From NCBI RefSeq assembly GCF_003287935.1, contig NZ_CP030287.1, positions 3,376,267 through 3,440,266 on the forward strand: 64,000 nucleotides of DNA, read 5' to 3'. The stretch comes from Streptomyces sp. ICC1. Its GTDB lineage: Bacteria > Actinomycetota > Actinomycetes > Streptomycetales > Streptomycetaceae. Shown piece after piece: positions 47,873 to 56,732 of the stretch (its first letter is position 1; every line of letters begins with the position of its first letter). Under the pieces are notes generated by a model. It saw nothing but the letters and a program-made list of their open reading frames with translations. It was not told the origin of the DNA and ran no database searches. Made by a program: the position numbers and the translations under genes.

Positions 47873-49480
47873 GTGGCTGACTTTCCCCTGCCCGAAAACG
47901 CCGCCGACTGGTGGCGCTCGGCCGCCATCTACCAGGTGTACGTACGGAGCTTCGCCGACGGCGACGGGGACGGCACCGGTGACCTCGCGGGCGTCCGGGC
48001 CCGGCTCCCCTATCTTTCCGAACTCGGCGTGGACGCCCTCTGGTTCACCCCCTGGTACCTCTCCCCGCTCGCCGACGGCGGCTACGACGTCGCCGACTAC
48101 CGCGCCATCGACCCCGCCTTCGGCACCCTGGCCGAAGCGGAGAAGCTCATCGCCGAGGCCCGCGAGCTGGGCATCCGCACCATTGTCGACATCGTCCCGA
48201 ACCACGTGTCCGACCAGCACGCCTGGTTCAAGGCCGCCCTCGCCGCCGGCCCCGGCAGCCCGGAGCGCGAGCTCTTCCACTTCCGGCCCGGCCGCGGCGA
48301 GCACGGAGAACTGCCGCCCGGCGACTGGCCCTCGCAGTTCAACGGCGCCGCCACTTGGACGCAGGTACCGGACGGGGAGTGGTACCTGCACCTGTTCACG
48401 CCGCAGCAGCCCGACCTCAACTGGGACCACCCCGCCGTACGCCGGGAGCACGAGGAAGTCCTGCGGTTCTGGTTCGAGCGCGGCGTGTCCGGCGTACGGA
48501 TCGACTCCGCGGCCCTGCTCGCCAAGGACCCCGCCCTGCCCGACCTGGCCGGCCGCTCGCCCGAACCCTGGCCCGGCGAGGTCCACCCCTACATCGACCG
48601 GGACGACCTGCACACCGTCTACCGCTCCTGGCGCGCCATCGCAGACGAGTACGGGGCCATCTTCGTCGGCGAGGTCTGGCTGCCGGACTCCGAGCGCTTC
48701 GCCCGCTACCTGCGCCCCGACGAGCTGCACACCGCCTTCAACTTCTCCTTCCTCAGCTGCCCCTGGGACGCGGACCGGCTGCGCACCTCCATCGAGGAGA
48801 CCCTCGCCGAGCACGCGCCCGTCGGCGCCCCGGCCACCTGGGTGCTGTGCAACCACGACGTGACCCGTACGGTCACCCGTTACGGGCGCGCCGACACCGG
48901 TTTCGACTTCGCCGCCAAGGCCTTCGGGACGCCGACCGACCCGGCGCTCGGCACCCGGCGGGCCCGCGCCGCGGCCCTGCTGACCCTCGCCCTGCCCGGA
49001 GCCGTGTACGTCTACCAGGGCGAGGAGTTGGGGCTGCCGGAAGCCGACGTACCGCGCGGCCGCATCCAGGACCCCATGCACTTCCGCTCCGGCGGCACCG
49101 ACCCCGGCCGGGACGGCTGCCGGGTCCCGCTGCCCTGGAGCGCGGAGCCGTGGAACGACCCGTGGCTGCCCCAGCCCGCGGACTGGCCGGCGTACGCCGC
49201 GGACCGGCAGGCCGGCGACCCGGACTCGATGCTCACCCTCTACCGGACGGCCCTCGGGCTGCGCCGCGCCGCCTCCGGCTTCGGCGGCGGATCGCTGGAG
49301 TGGCTGCAGGCGCCGCCCGGGGTGCTGGCCTTCACCCGCCCTGACGGGCTGGTCTGCCTGGCCAACCTGTCGTCCGAGCCGGTCCCGCTGCCGGCCCACA
49401 CGAGCCTCCTGCTGAGCAGTTCCGCCCTGGACGGCGGCGGGCTGCTTCCGCAGGACACGGCGGTCTGGCTGCGGACCTGA
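47873..49480 (+). CDS. GH13 alpha-glucosidase / oligo-1,6-glucosidase-like
   Basis: The protein has 535 residues from GTG and no signal peptide, so it acts inside the cell. GH13 motifs are present: DIVPNHVS (region I), GVRIDSA with nucleophile D211 (region II), GEVW with acid/base E267 (region III) and NHD with D329 (region IV). It should hydrolyse imported gluco-oligosaccharides to glucose. It is the last gene of the importer operon. The exact linkage (alpha-1,3, 1,4 or 1,6) cannot be told from these motifs. Confidence 0.9.
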   Translation: MADFPLPENAADWWRSAAIYQVYVRSFADGDGDGTGDLAGVRARLPYLSELGVDALWFTPWYLSPLADGGYDVADYRAIDPAFGTLAEAEKLIAEARELGIRTIVDIVPNHVSDQHAWFKAALAAGPGSPERELFHFRPGRGEHGELPPGDWPSQFNGAATWTQVPDGEWYLHLFTPQQPDLNWDHPAVRREHEEVLRFWFERGVSGVRIDSAALLAKDPALPDLAGRSPEPWPGEVHPYIDRDDLHTVYRSWRAIADEYGAIFVGEVWLPDSERFARYLRPDELHTAFNFSFLSCPWDADRLRTSIEETLAEHAPVGAPATWVLCNHDVTRTVTRYGRADTGFDFAAKAFGTPTDPALGTRRARAAALLTLALPGAVYVYQGEELGLPEADVPRGRIQDPMHFRSGGTDPGRDGCRVPLPWSAEPWNDPWLPQPADWPAYAADRQAGDPDSMLTLYRTALGLRRAASGFGGGSLEWLQAPPGVLAFTRPDGLVCLANLSSEPVPLPAHTSLLLSSSALDGGGLLPQDTAVWLRT

Positions 49481-49515
49481 CGCCGCGGCCAGACCGCCGG
49501 AACCCCCTCCGGACA

Positions 49516-49553
49516 CCCCCGCCCGTCACGGCATCGGCTGTGGCGGGCGGGGG
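49516..49553. terminator. Convergent terminator overlapping the citrate synthase stop
   Basis: A 14-bp stem (49516-49529 with 49540-49553, one mismatch) has a 10-nt loop. It includes the stop codon of the minus-strand citrate synthase and serves the GH13 operon from the other side. Confidence 0.65.
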
Positions 49554-50770
49554 CCTTGGTACTGCCCGCTCGGCCGCATCCGCAGCGGGCGCTCCTGGTA
49601 CTCCTCCATGGCGTGCGCGATCCAGCCGGCCGTGCGGGCCACCGCGAACACGGTCTCCCCGGCCTCCGCCGCCATCGCGCAGGACACCGTCAGCACCGCC
49701 AGCGCGAGGTCCACATTGGGGTGGAGCCCGCCGCCGTGCCGGGCCGTCACGGCGGCCACCCCGCGGGCCGCGCCGAGCGCCGGACCGGCCTGCGGCAGCC
49801 CCTCCAGCCGGGCGAACAAGGCCGTCGCCCGGGGGTCCTCGCCCTGGTACAGCCGGTGCCCGAGCCCGGGCACCCGGCGACCGGCCCGCAGGTACTCGGC
49901 CACCACCGGCGCCGCGCCGCCGCGTTCGAGGACTTCGACCAGCATCCGGTGCGCGAGCCGCCCGGCCGATCCGTGCAGGGGGCCTTCGAGCGCGCCGAGC
50001 CCGGCCGAGACCGCCGCGTACGGATGCGCGCGCGCCGACGCGGCCACCCGCACGGCCAGCGTGGAGGCGGCCAGATCGTGGTCCGTGAGCAGGGCCAGCG
50101 CCAGGTCCAGCACGGCCAGCGCATCCGGATCCGGTTCCAGGGCCGAGAGCCGGGGCCACAGCTGCCGGGCGAGCCGGCCGTCCCCGGCCCACTGGGCCGG
50201 GCCCACCTCGGGCAGGGCGCCGACCAGGGTGGGGATCAGGGAGCGCGCGGAGCCCAGTACGGATGCCTCGGACAGGTCGAAACGCAGCGGGTCCGCGACC
50301 GCCGCGGCCGCCACGGCCACGCGCAGCCGGTCGACCGGACCGCTGTGCTCCGGCAGCGAGGCGACCGCCCGCCGGGCCGCGGCGAGGGCCTCCGGAGGAG
50401 CGGTGAACCGGGCCCCGCGCAGCAGGGTCCCCGTCCACAGCCACTCGGCGACCTCCTCGTAGCGGTAGCGCGAGGCCAGCTCCACAGCGTCGACGCCCCG
50501 GAAGTAGTACCGGTCGGGCTCGATGAGCGTGAGCGCGGTGCGCACGGAGAGCTCCCCGGCGCTGCCGGAGGGCACCGCCGCTTCGCGCCGGCTGCGCAGG
50601 GCCAGGGCCTCCACTTCGCGGGCGTCGAAGCTGCTGCCGCGCCCGACCGGATCGCGACGGCTGGTGAGCTGGCCGCGGCTGACGTACGCGTACACGGTCG
50701 CGGGTTTCACGCCCAGCAGCCGGGCCGCCTCGCGGGTGCCGATCCTTCGCTCCCCGGACTCCTCGTTCAT
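49526..50770 (-). CDS. Citrate-synthase-family protein with N-terminal HTH
   Basis: The protein has 414 residues. Residues 1-55 form a MerR/excisionase-like helix-turn-helix (RIGTREAARLLGVKPATVYAYVSRGQL). The rest is a citrate-synthase fold, with GLHPNVDLA and HAMEEYQERPLRMRP near the C-terminus and GALEGPLHGSA as the conserved GPLHGGA-like motif. It resembles the paired citrate-synthase-like genes near this locus in S. coelicolor. It may be a synthase with a regulatory domain or a metabolite-responsive regulator. TAGGGT lies just before the start codon, giving a leaderless-type promoter. Confidence 0.85.
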   Translation of the reverse strand: MNEESGERRIGTREAARLLGVKPATVYAYVSRGQLTSRRDPVGRGSSFDAREVEALALRSRREAAVPSGSAGELSVRTALTLIEPDRYYFRGVDAVELASRYRYEEVAEWLWTGTLLRGARFTAPPEALAAARRAVASLPEHSGPVDRLRVAVAAAAVADPLRFDLSEASVLGSARSLIPTLVGALPEVGPAQWAGDGRLARQLWPRLSALEPDPDALAVLDLALALLTDHDLAASTLAVRVAASARAHPYAAVSAGLGALEGPLHGSAGRLAHRMLVEVLERGGAAPVVAEYLRAGRRVPGLGHRLYQGEDPRATALFARLEGLPQAGPALGAARGVAAVTARHGGGLHPNVDLALAVLTVSCAMAAEAGETVFAVARTAGWIAHAMEEYQERPLRMRPSGQYQGPRPPQPMP

Positions 50771-50789
50771 GACGTCACCCTACATAGAT

Positions 50790-50810
50790 TGATTGAATCA
50801 ATATTGACAG
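50790..50810. promoter_or_regulatory. Operator-like palindrome in the divergent citrate-synthase promoter
   Basis: TTGATT-G-AATCAA (50790-50802) is a perfect 13-bp palindrome. TTGACA (50805-50810) is a -35-like hexamer for the plus strand. The 69-bp A/T-rich gap serves both genes and could bind the HTH of the minus-strand protein. Confidence 0.5.
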
Positions 50811-50839
50811 TGATTCACTCCATCATCGATGGTCGATCC

Positions 50840-51187
50840 ATGGACACCATCGACGCACCCGCCGCATCGCCCGCATCCGCCGCCGTCGAAAGCCCGCGCG
50901 GCCTCGCCGGAGTCGTGGTCACCGAGACCCGGCTCGGTGACGTCCGGGGCCGCGAGGGCTTCTATCACTACCGCCAGTACTCGGCCGTCGAGCTCGCCGG
51001 GAGCCGCACCTTCGAGGACGTGTGGCACCTGATGTTCCACGGCTCCCTGCCGGCCGGAGTCGCCGAACGCGCCGCCTTCGCCGCCGAGATCGCCCCGCTG
51101 CGCAGGCTCCCCGCCGAGGTACGGGACGCCCTGCCCGCCCTGGCCAACGCCACCGCCGCCTCCGGCCGAGGCTTGAGATGGTATTAA
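50840..51187 (+). pseudogene. Citrate synthase-like gene, truncated at the adapter-like join
   Basis: Only the N-terminal ~110 codons are present (GLAGVVVTETRLGDVRGREGFYHYRQYSAVELA, then WHLMFHGSLP), typical of the second citrate-synthase-like protein of this locus. Homology ends at NATAASGR (about 51169). The last codons are read from the adapter-like sequence and end at an accidental TAA. A full gene is ~370 codons, so this is a truncated copy caused by the join rather than a natural short protein. Confidence 0.8.
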
Positions 51188-51194
51188 GAGACAG
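51170..51194. other. Sequence resembling Tn5 mosaic end / Nextera adapter
   Basis: AGATGGTATTAAGAGACAG (51176-51194) matches the mosaic end AGATGTGTATAAGAGACAG apart from one deleted and one inserted T. The preceding GGCTTG resembles the GGCTCGG of the Nextera read-2 adapter. Two unrelated genes stop exactly here. The simplest explanation is an adapter-mediated chimeric join in the assembly. Confidence 0.8.
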
Positions 51195-51227
51195 GTACTC
51201 GCCTTCGCGGCGGAAGTTCTCGGTCAT
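51195..51227 (-). CDS. First 11 codons of an unidentified minus-strand gene, cut by the join
   Basis: Reading minus from the ATG at 51227 gives TENFRREGEY before the adapter-like sequence begins. The start of a protease-like gene next to the LacI gene in other Streptomyces would fit this position, but 11 codons are too few to name it. Confidence 0.35.
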
Positions 51228-51368
51228 GGATACGACTGTGTCCGCGGATCATGAGAGCCGTCTGAGTCCCCGCTGAGAAGCCCGACAGAACCGCGTATGC
51301 CCGATATAAGCCCGCACTGGGCCCGTTGACCGCCGACGGTCTGGAAGATCGCGTCGAAAGGGGACGTG

Positions 51369-52391
51369 TCAGCGGCAGCCGCAGGAGCGGCGGATCACCA
51401 GCGCCGACGGGAACTGCTTCAGGCGCTCGCGGCGGGAGCCGGCCACCCGCAGGGAGTCGTCCAGGACGAGGTCCACCGCCGCGCGGGCCATCGCCGGGCG
51501 GTCCGAGGCGATCGTGGTGAGCGGCGGGTCCGTCAGCGCCGCCTCCTTCACGTCGTCGAAGCCGGCCACGGCCAGTTCCCCGGGCACGTCGATGCGCAGC
51601 TCGCGCGCGGCCCGCAGTACGCCGATCGCCTGGTCGTCCGTGGCGCAGAAGATCGCCGGCGGCCGGTCCGGGCCGGCCAGCACCTCCAGGGCGACCTTGT
51701 ACGCGTCGTAGCGGTTGTACGGCGCCTGGAAGAGCCGGCCCTCCACCGAGCGGCCGGATTCGAGCATCGCCCGCCGCCAGCCCTCGACGTGGTCGGCCAC
51801 CGGGTCGCCGACCTCGGGGGTGTTCTCGACGCCGCCCAGGCAGGCGACGTACGGGTGCCCGTGCTCCAGCAGGTGCCGGGTGGCGAGCTGCGCGCCGCCG
51901 ATGTCGTCCGTGACGACCGCGACGTCGTCGATGGCCTCCGGGCGCTCGTGGAGGAGGACGACACGGGCGTCCCACGCCTCGATCTCGGTGGCGGCCCGCT
52001 CGCTCATGCCCTGGCTGACCAGGATCAGTCCGGAGACCCGCATGCCGAGGAAGGCCCGCAGGTAGTGGACCTCGCGCTCGTCGCGGTAGTCGGAGTTCCC
52101 GACCAGCACCATCTTTCCGCGCTCGGCGGCGGCCTGTTCGACCGCGTGCGCCATCTCCGCGAAGAACGGCTGGCGGGCATCGGGGACGATCATGCCTATG
52201 AGGTCGGTGCGCCGGGACGCCATCGCCTGCGCGACCCGGTCCGGGCGATAGCCCAGTTCCTTGATCGCGGCGAGGACACGCTCGCGCGTGGCCGGGGCAA
52301 CCGGCCTGGGTCCGTTGTTGATGACGTAACTCACGACGGCGGTGGAAGTACCCGCAAGTCGTGCCACATCATCCCGCGTCACCTTGGCCAC
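51369..52391 (-). CDS. LacI-family transcriptional regulator
   Basis: The protein has 340 residues. The HTH is [36 protein letters not shown], followed by the hinge and a sugar-binding-type sensor domain ([23 protein letters not shown]). The C-terminus RRSCGCR carries two cysteines. It lies beside glnR, as in other Streptomyces. The effector and targets are unknown. Confidence 0.88.
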   Translation of the reverse strand: MAKVTRDDVARLAGTSTAVVSYVINNGPRPVAPATRERVLAAIKELGYRPDRVAQAMASRRTDLIGMIVPDARQPFFAEMAHAVEQAAAERGKMVLVGNSDYRDEREVHYLRAFLGMRVSGLILVSQGMSERAATEIEAWDARVVLLHERPEAIDDVAVVTDDIGGAQLATRHLLEHGHPYVACLGGVENTPEVGDPVADHVEGWRRAMLESGRSVEGRLFQAPYNRYDAYKVALEVLAGPDRPPAIFCATDDQAIGVLRAARELRIDVPGELAVAGFDDVKEAALTDPPLTTIASDRPAMARAAVDLVLDDSLRVAGSRRERLKQFPSALVIRRSCGCR

Positions 52392-52461
52392 GCGCGGCAG
52401 TCTACGCGGGGTGACCTACCTCTGGGCAGGGCGTCCGGAGGAGGTCATTCCCACAGCCCGT

Positions 52462-53232
52462 CTAGTCCATTCGGGTGAGCGCCGCCGCGGCCCCTGCCGC
52501 GGCCTCCGCCGCCGCCTTCGTGGCCGCCTGGGCCGCGGCCTCCGCCGCCGCCCGCTCGACCTTCTCCGGGGTGACGAAGCGGTAGCCGACGTTGCGGACG
52601 GTACCGATCAGCGACTCGTGCTCGGGGCCGAGTTTCGCGCGCAGCCGCCGTACGTGCACGTCGACCGTGCGGGTGCCGCCGAAGTAGTCGTAGCCCCACA
52701 CCTCCTGGAGGAGCTGGGCGCGGGTGAAGACGCGGCCAGGGTGCTGCGCGAGGTACTTGAGCAGCTCGAACTCCTTGAAGGTGAGGTCCAGGACCCGCCC
52801 CTTGAGCTTCGCCGAGTACGTCGCCTCGTCGACCGACAGGTCCCCGTTGCGGATCTCCATCGGGGAGTCGTCCGAGCCGAGCTGCTGGCGCCCGGTGGCC
52901 AGGCGCAGCCGCGCCTCGACCTCGGCCGGTCCGGCGGTGTCGAGGAGGACGTCGTCGATGCCCCAGTCGGCGGTGACGGCCGCGAGGCCGCCCTCGGTGA
53001 CGACGAGGATCAGCGGGCAGCCGGGCCCGGTGGAGCGGAGCAACTGGCACAGCGACCGCACCTGGGGCAGGTCGCGGCGGCCGTCGACGAGGATCACGTC
53101 GGCGCCCGGGGTGTCGACGAGGGCGGGGCCCTCGGCCGGAGCCACCCGGACGGTGTGGAGCAGCAGGCCGAGTGCGGGCAGCACCTCGGTGGACGGCTGC
53201 AGGGCATTGGTCAGGAGCAGGAGGGAGCTCAT
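52462..53232 (-). CDS. glnR: Nitrogen regulator GlnR (OmpR-type)
   Basis: The protein has 256 residues; the start is the ATG of [18 protein letters not shown], where GlnR proteins begin. The receiver-like domain lacks most phosphorylation residues. The winged helix contains [55 protein letters not shown]. The tail is an Ala-rich repeat ([20 protein letters not shown]). GlnR is an orphan regulator of nitrogen assimilation genes. The Ala-rich tail varies between species. Confidence 0.93.
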   Translation of the reverse strand: MSSLLLLTNALQPSTEVLPALGLLLHTVRVAPAEGPALVDTPGADVILVDGRRDLPQVRSLCQLLRSTGPGCPLILVVTEGGLAAVTADWGIDDVLLDTAGPAEVEARLRLATGRQQLGSDDSPMEIRNGDLSVDEATYSAKLKGRVLDLTFKEFELLKYLAQHPGRVFTRAQLLQEVWGYDYFGGTRTVDVHVRRLRAKLGPEHESLIGTVRNVGYRFVTPEKVERAAAEAAAQAATKAAAEAAAGAAAALTRMD

Positions 53233-53700
53233 GCCCGACCACCTGCCCGGTTCGGGCGGTGGGGTGCGTGCTTGTGCGCACACACGGTTCGCTGGTCCAT
53301 CACGTCGGTTCCTCCTCGGTCCCGTCGAGGACTTTCGCGGCACTGCTTCGTACGACTTGCCCGGTGTCCGCCGTTCCCCGCGCCCTGAGGTCCGGGTGGA
53401 CACCACTGTTCTCGGTTCGTTCAACGTGCTGAAAGCACAAAAGGACCCGGGGGCTACGTTGCCCGGATCCTCTCGGCAGCAGAATAGCCCACCCACCCCC
53501 GCGGGGCCGAGGGCTGGAGCGGAGGCTCTTCTGTGGTTCGCACCACCCCCGCGACCTGCTCGTGCGCTGGTTTCACCGGATCGACGGACTCCCCGGGGGC
53601 CGCTCGGGCGCACGCGGGGCGCGCGGAGGCACGCCGGGATCGGCGGCGCGAGGGTTCATGATGGAGGCCGACGGCAGAGCGCCGACGAGAGGAGCGTGCA
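53233..53700. other. Intergenic region upstream of glnR
   Basis: This 468-bp divergent region holds the glnR promoter and that of the ThiS-like gene. GTGCT-gaa-AGCAC (53426-53438) is a small palindrome. No convincing gene or RNA was seen. Confidence 0.45.
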
Positions 53701-53955
53701 GTGGCAACCGGAACCATCCGCTACTGGGCGGCGGCCAAGGCCGCGGCCAAGACGGCGGAGGAGCCGTACTCGGCGCGGACACTGGCCGAGGCGCTCGACG
53801 CCGTACGGGAACGCCACCCCGGGGAACTCACCCGGGTCCTGCTGCGCTGCTCCTTCCTCGTGAACGAAGAGCCGGTGGGCAAGCGCCCGCACGATTCCGT
53901 CGAGCTGACCGAGGGGGGCACCGTCGAGGTGCTCCCGCCGTTCGCGGGCGGGTGA
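53701..53955 (+). CDS. MoaD/ThiS-family sulfur-carrier protein
   Basis: The protein has 84 residues with a beta-grasp pattern (GTIRYWAAAKAAAKT, then FLVNEEPV) and ends in FAGG. The terminal Gly-Gly is the residue pair that is adenylated and thiocarboxylated in sulfur carriers. AGAGGAG lies upstream of the GTG. It could serve molybdopterin, thiamine or cysteine synthesis; the nearby sulfurtransferase is consistent with sulfur transfer but not proof. Confidence 0.85.
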   Translation: MATGTIRYWAAAKAAAKTAEEPYSARTLAEALDAVRERHPGELTRVLLRCSFLVNEEPVGKRPHDSVELTEGGTVEVLPPFAGG

Positions 53956-53965
53956 GCGGAGTCCG

Positions 53966-55444
53966 ATGAGCACGCCCGAGGAACAGCAGCAGGAGCAGCA
54001 GCGGCAACAGCGGCTGTACGAGCAGCAGCAGGCGCAGTACCTGGACCCGCAGGCGCAGTACGGGGACCAGCAGGGCCGGTATCCGGACCCGCAGGGCCAG
54101 TACCAGGATCCGCAGGGCCAGTACCAAGGCCAGCAGCAGTACCCGCAGCAGCAGCTCGAGCAGCCGGACCCGTACGGGACCCAGACCTGGCAGGCCTCGA
54201 CGTGGGACACCTCCCACCAGCCGGTCCAGAGCCCGCTCGACGGCGTCCCCGCGCAGTACCCGGACCCGTACGCGGCCGCGCCGGACCACTGGTTCCGCGA
54301 GGAGCCGCAGGCCCCCGCGGACCCGCAGGCGGGCCGGGCGCAGCCCCAGGGCCCGGCCGACGGGCCGGCCTGGGGCGAGGCCGCCTACGCGCCCTCCTAC
54401 CCCGGCTCCTACCCCGGCCCGATGGACCCGCCGCAGCAGGTGAGGGAGACGGCCGCGCCGGACCACTGGTTCCGCGAGGAGCCGCAGGCCCAGGCCCAGG
54501 CGCAGCCCCAGGCGCAGGAGTGGGTGGACCCGACGGCCTACCTCCCGCCGCAGGCCGCGGCGGCGGCCGCGGCCGACCCGGCGCAGGCTCCGGGACCGGC
54601 ACCCGCGCAGGCACCCGCCCCGGAGCCGGGGACGGCCGAGGAGGAGCCCGCCTGGTCCCCGCCCACCCTTGCCGGCAACACCCTGCGCGCGGTCGACCCC
54701 GCCCAGGCCCGCGCGGAAGGCCGCTCGCCGATCATCGACCCGGGCCCGCAGGCGGCCATACTGACCGCCGCCCTCGGGCTGGTCATCGCCGCGGCCGCGG
54801 CCCTCGGCAAGCTCGCGCTGCTCGCACCCCTGATCGCGCTCCAGGGCCTCACCGCGGCCGGCTGGTTCCGGCTGAACGGCATGTGGCCGGCCCGCCAGGG
54901 CATCGCGCTGGCCTTCGCCGGGGCCGTCGCCGCCGACGTGGCCGTGCTCGCGGTGGACGAGGCGTACGGGCCCGGTGCGATCATCGGCACGCTCGGCGCC
55001 TGGGTGCTGCTCACGCTGGTGCTCCAGCTGCGCAGCCAGGCCGATCCGGACGAGCGGATGTACGGGCTGATGGCCTCGGTGGCCTCGGCCGCGCTGGCCA
55101 TCGTGTGTGCCGGCTACCTCGCGGCCGGCTCCGCCGCCGTGAGCGTGGGCGCGGCCGCCGTGGCGGTGGCCGTCTTCGCCCGTGCGCTGCCGCTGCCCAC
55201 CGTGCCCTCGGTCGGCGTCTCGCTGGCCGCCGCGGCCGGCGCGGGCATCGCGGTCGGCGGGCTGACGTCCGTCGGCGCGGGCGGTGCGCTGATCGGCCTG
55301 ACGGCCGGGGTGTGCGCGCTGATCGGGCTGCGGGTGGCGGCGTACGACTACCCGTCGAAGTTCGTCCACATGACGGCCGGTGTCGCGCTGCCGCTGGCCG
55401 CGGCGGCTCCGGCGGTCTACCTGATCGGCCGGGTGGTGGGCTGA
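53966..55444 (+). CDS. Membrane protein with Gln-rich N-terminus
   Basis: The protein has 492 residues. Residues 1-65 are Gln-rich with repeats of the form QYxDPQGQ. The 12-residue motif APDHWFREEPQA occurs twice (105-116 and 164-175). After ~250 the protein has about eight hydrophobic helices rich in Ala. It starts 11 bp after the ThiS-like gene. The function is unknown; the disordered N-terminus is probably cytoplasmic and could recruit partners. Confidence 0.85.
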   Translation: MSTPEEQQQEQQRQQRLYEQQQAQYLDPQAQYGDQQGRYPDPQGQYQDPQGQYQGQQQYPQQQLEQPDPYGTQTWQASTWDTSHQPVQSPLDGVPAQYPDPYAAAPDHWFREEPQAPADPQAGRAQPQGPADGPAWGEAAYAPSYPGSYPGPMDPPQQVRETAAPDHWFREEPQAQAQAQPQAQEWVDPTAYLPPQAAAAAAADPAQAPGPAPAQAPAPEPGTAEEEPAWSPPTLAGNTLRAVDPAQARAEGRSPIIDPGPQAAILTAALGLVIAAAAALGKLALLAPLIALQGLTAAGWFRLNGMWPARQGIALAFAGAVAADVAVLAVDEAYGPGAIIGTLGAWVLLTLVLQLRSQADPDERMYGLMASVASAALAIVCAGYLAAGSAAVSVGAAAVAVAVFARALPLPTVPSVGVSLAAAAGAGIAVGGLTSVGAGGALIGLTAGVCALIGLRVAAYDYPSKFVHMTAGVALPLAAAAPAVYLIGRVVG

Positions 55445-55562
55445 GGCCCCCGCACCCTCCGGCCCCCCGCAACCCCACCCCTCCGATGGCATGTTCACGG
55501 CGCCCTGACGCCGGGTCATGGTCCACTGTGTCGCTGAAACCGATCGTCTGGGGGGTGGGCAC

Positions 55563-56282
55563 GTGCGTGTCCTGCGTGTCGTTGTGATCATCGGGGTGGT
55601 CCTCGGCGGCCTCTTCGTCGGCCTGGACCGCTGGGCGGTCGGCTATGCCGAGGACCGGATGGCCGACCGGATACGGGCCTTCCAGGACCCGTCGGTGGGG
55701 GTGGACGTGGACATCCACGGGTTCCCCTTCCTGACCCAGGCGCTCTCCCGCGACCTCGACCGGGTCGACCTGAAGATGGACGGCCTCGACGTCTCGACCG
55801 AGGAGGGCCGCAAGACGCACCTCTCCCGGCTCGAGGTCGCCTTCCGCGGAGTGGAGCTGAACGGCGACTACACGGGCGGCACCGCCCGGAGCGCCGAGGG
55901 CTCGGCCACGGTCACGTACGCCGATCTGAGCGCGGCCGCGCAGCCGGGGGTGACCGTCGCCTACGGCGGGGCTCCGGGCAAGGTGAAGGTGACCGCGAGC
56001 GTGGAGTTCCTCGGCAAGACGCTCAGCCGCAGCGTGGTGTCGACGGTCTCCCTCGTCGACTCCGGGGACGGCAAGGGGGCGAAGACCGTCCGGGTGCGTG
56101 CCGACCGGGTGCCGGGCGAGGGCCTTCCCGGGATCGAGGCCGCGGTGCGCAAGAAGACCGACTTCGAGCGGCGGCTCGACGGCGGTCTGCCGTCGGGGCT
56201 CGGGCTGACGGCGCTGACCTCGGACGAGGCGGGCATTCACCTCACCGTGGGCGGTGCGAATCTGAAGTTGGCCGGATCGTGA
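55563..56282 (+). CDS. DUF2993 / LmeA-like exported lipid-binding protein
   Basis: The protein has 239 residues from GTG after a GGGGGTGG ribosome site. A signal anchor (RVLRVVVIIGVVLGGLFVGLDRW) precedes the DUF2993 domain (PSVGVDVDIHGFPFLTQAL, and VDLKMDGLDV). Mycobacterial LmeA of this family binds phospholipid and acts in mannan elongation. The role in Streptomyces is unknown. Confidence 0.85.
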   Translation: MRVLRVVVIIGVVLGGLFVGLDRWAVGYAEDRMADRIRAFQDPSVGVDVDIHGFPFLTQALSRDLDRVDLKMDGLDVSTEEGRKTHLSRLEVAFRGVELNGDYTGGTARSAEGSATVTYADLSAAAQPGVTVAYGGAPGKVKVTASVEFLGKTLSRSVVSTVSLVDSGDGKGAKTVRVRADRVPGEGLPGIEAAVRKKTDFERRLDGGLPSGLGLTALTSDEAGIHLTVGGANLKLAGS

Positions 56283-56438
56283 GACGGGTCGGTCCGATCC
56301 GCAGATGGGAGGGGCCGTACGAGGGCCCCCGGAGGCCGTGGCGGAGCCGTCGACCCCCATCTGATCCCACTATGCGGACGATCCTGTCTCGGTATATGAC
56401 ACGGCGGTGACAGGGCGGCCGATTCGTCCCTACGATCC
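56283..56438. other. Gap before the leader peptide
   Basis: This region contains the TACGAT -10-like box at 56431-56436 directly before the leader ATG codons. Otherwise I see only GC-rich imperfect hairpins. Confidence 0.4.
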
Positions 56439-56528
56439 ATGGCTATGAAGCATCAGCAGGCGGACCTCACGAAGCGACGGGCAGTAGACCTGTGTCGCGT
56501 CGCCGCCATGCTCTGTCGATCCATGTGA
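56439..56528 (+). CDS. Cysteine-type leader peptide of the sulfurtransferase gene
   Basis: The peptide has 27 residues from the ATG at 56445, or 29 from the in-frame ATG at 56439. It contains LTKRRAVDLCRVAAMLCR, the pattern of actinobacterial leader peptides before sulfur-metabolism genes. Both Cys codons are TGT, rare in this GC-rich DNA. TACGAT lies three bases before the first ATG, so the transcript is probably leaderless. Ribosome stalling at Cys codons when cysteine is scarce is known for such uORFs in mycobacteria. The 204 bp to the sulfurtransferase would hold the attenuator. Confidence 0.8.
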   Translation: MAMKHQQADLTKRRAVDLCRVAAMLCRSM

Positions 56529-56732
56529 CGTGTGAGCGCATCCCGCTCCATAGCCGGACGACAGCCTTCCGCTTTCCCGTGTGACCACTACTGCTCCCGC
56601 CCTCCTGACGCCTCCCCGCAACAGGATCCGTCCGGGGGCACCTCCCGGCGGTAGCTGGGGGAGCACCCGGAAGCACACGCACCCAGCACCACCAGCACCA
56701 CCCCGCCGCACACTGCCCCGGAGGAGAACACC

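Noticed and set aside
50840..51187. A natural short citrate-synthase-like protein
   Set aside because: Its end is encoded by adapter-like sequence and homology stops abruptly, so truncation is the better reading.
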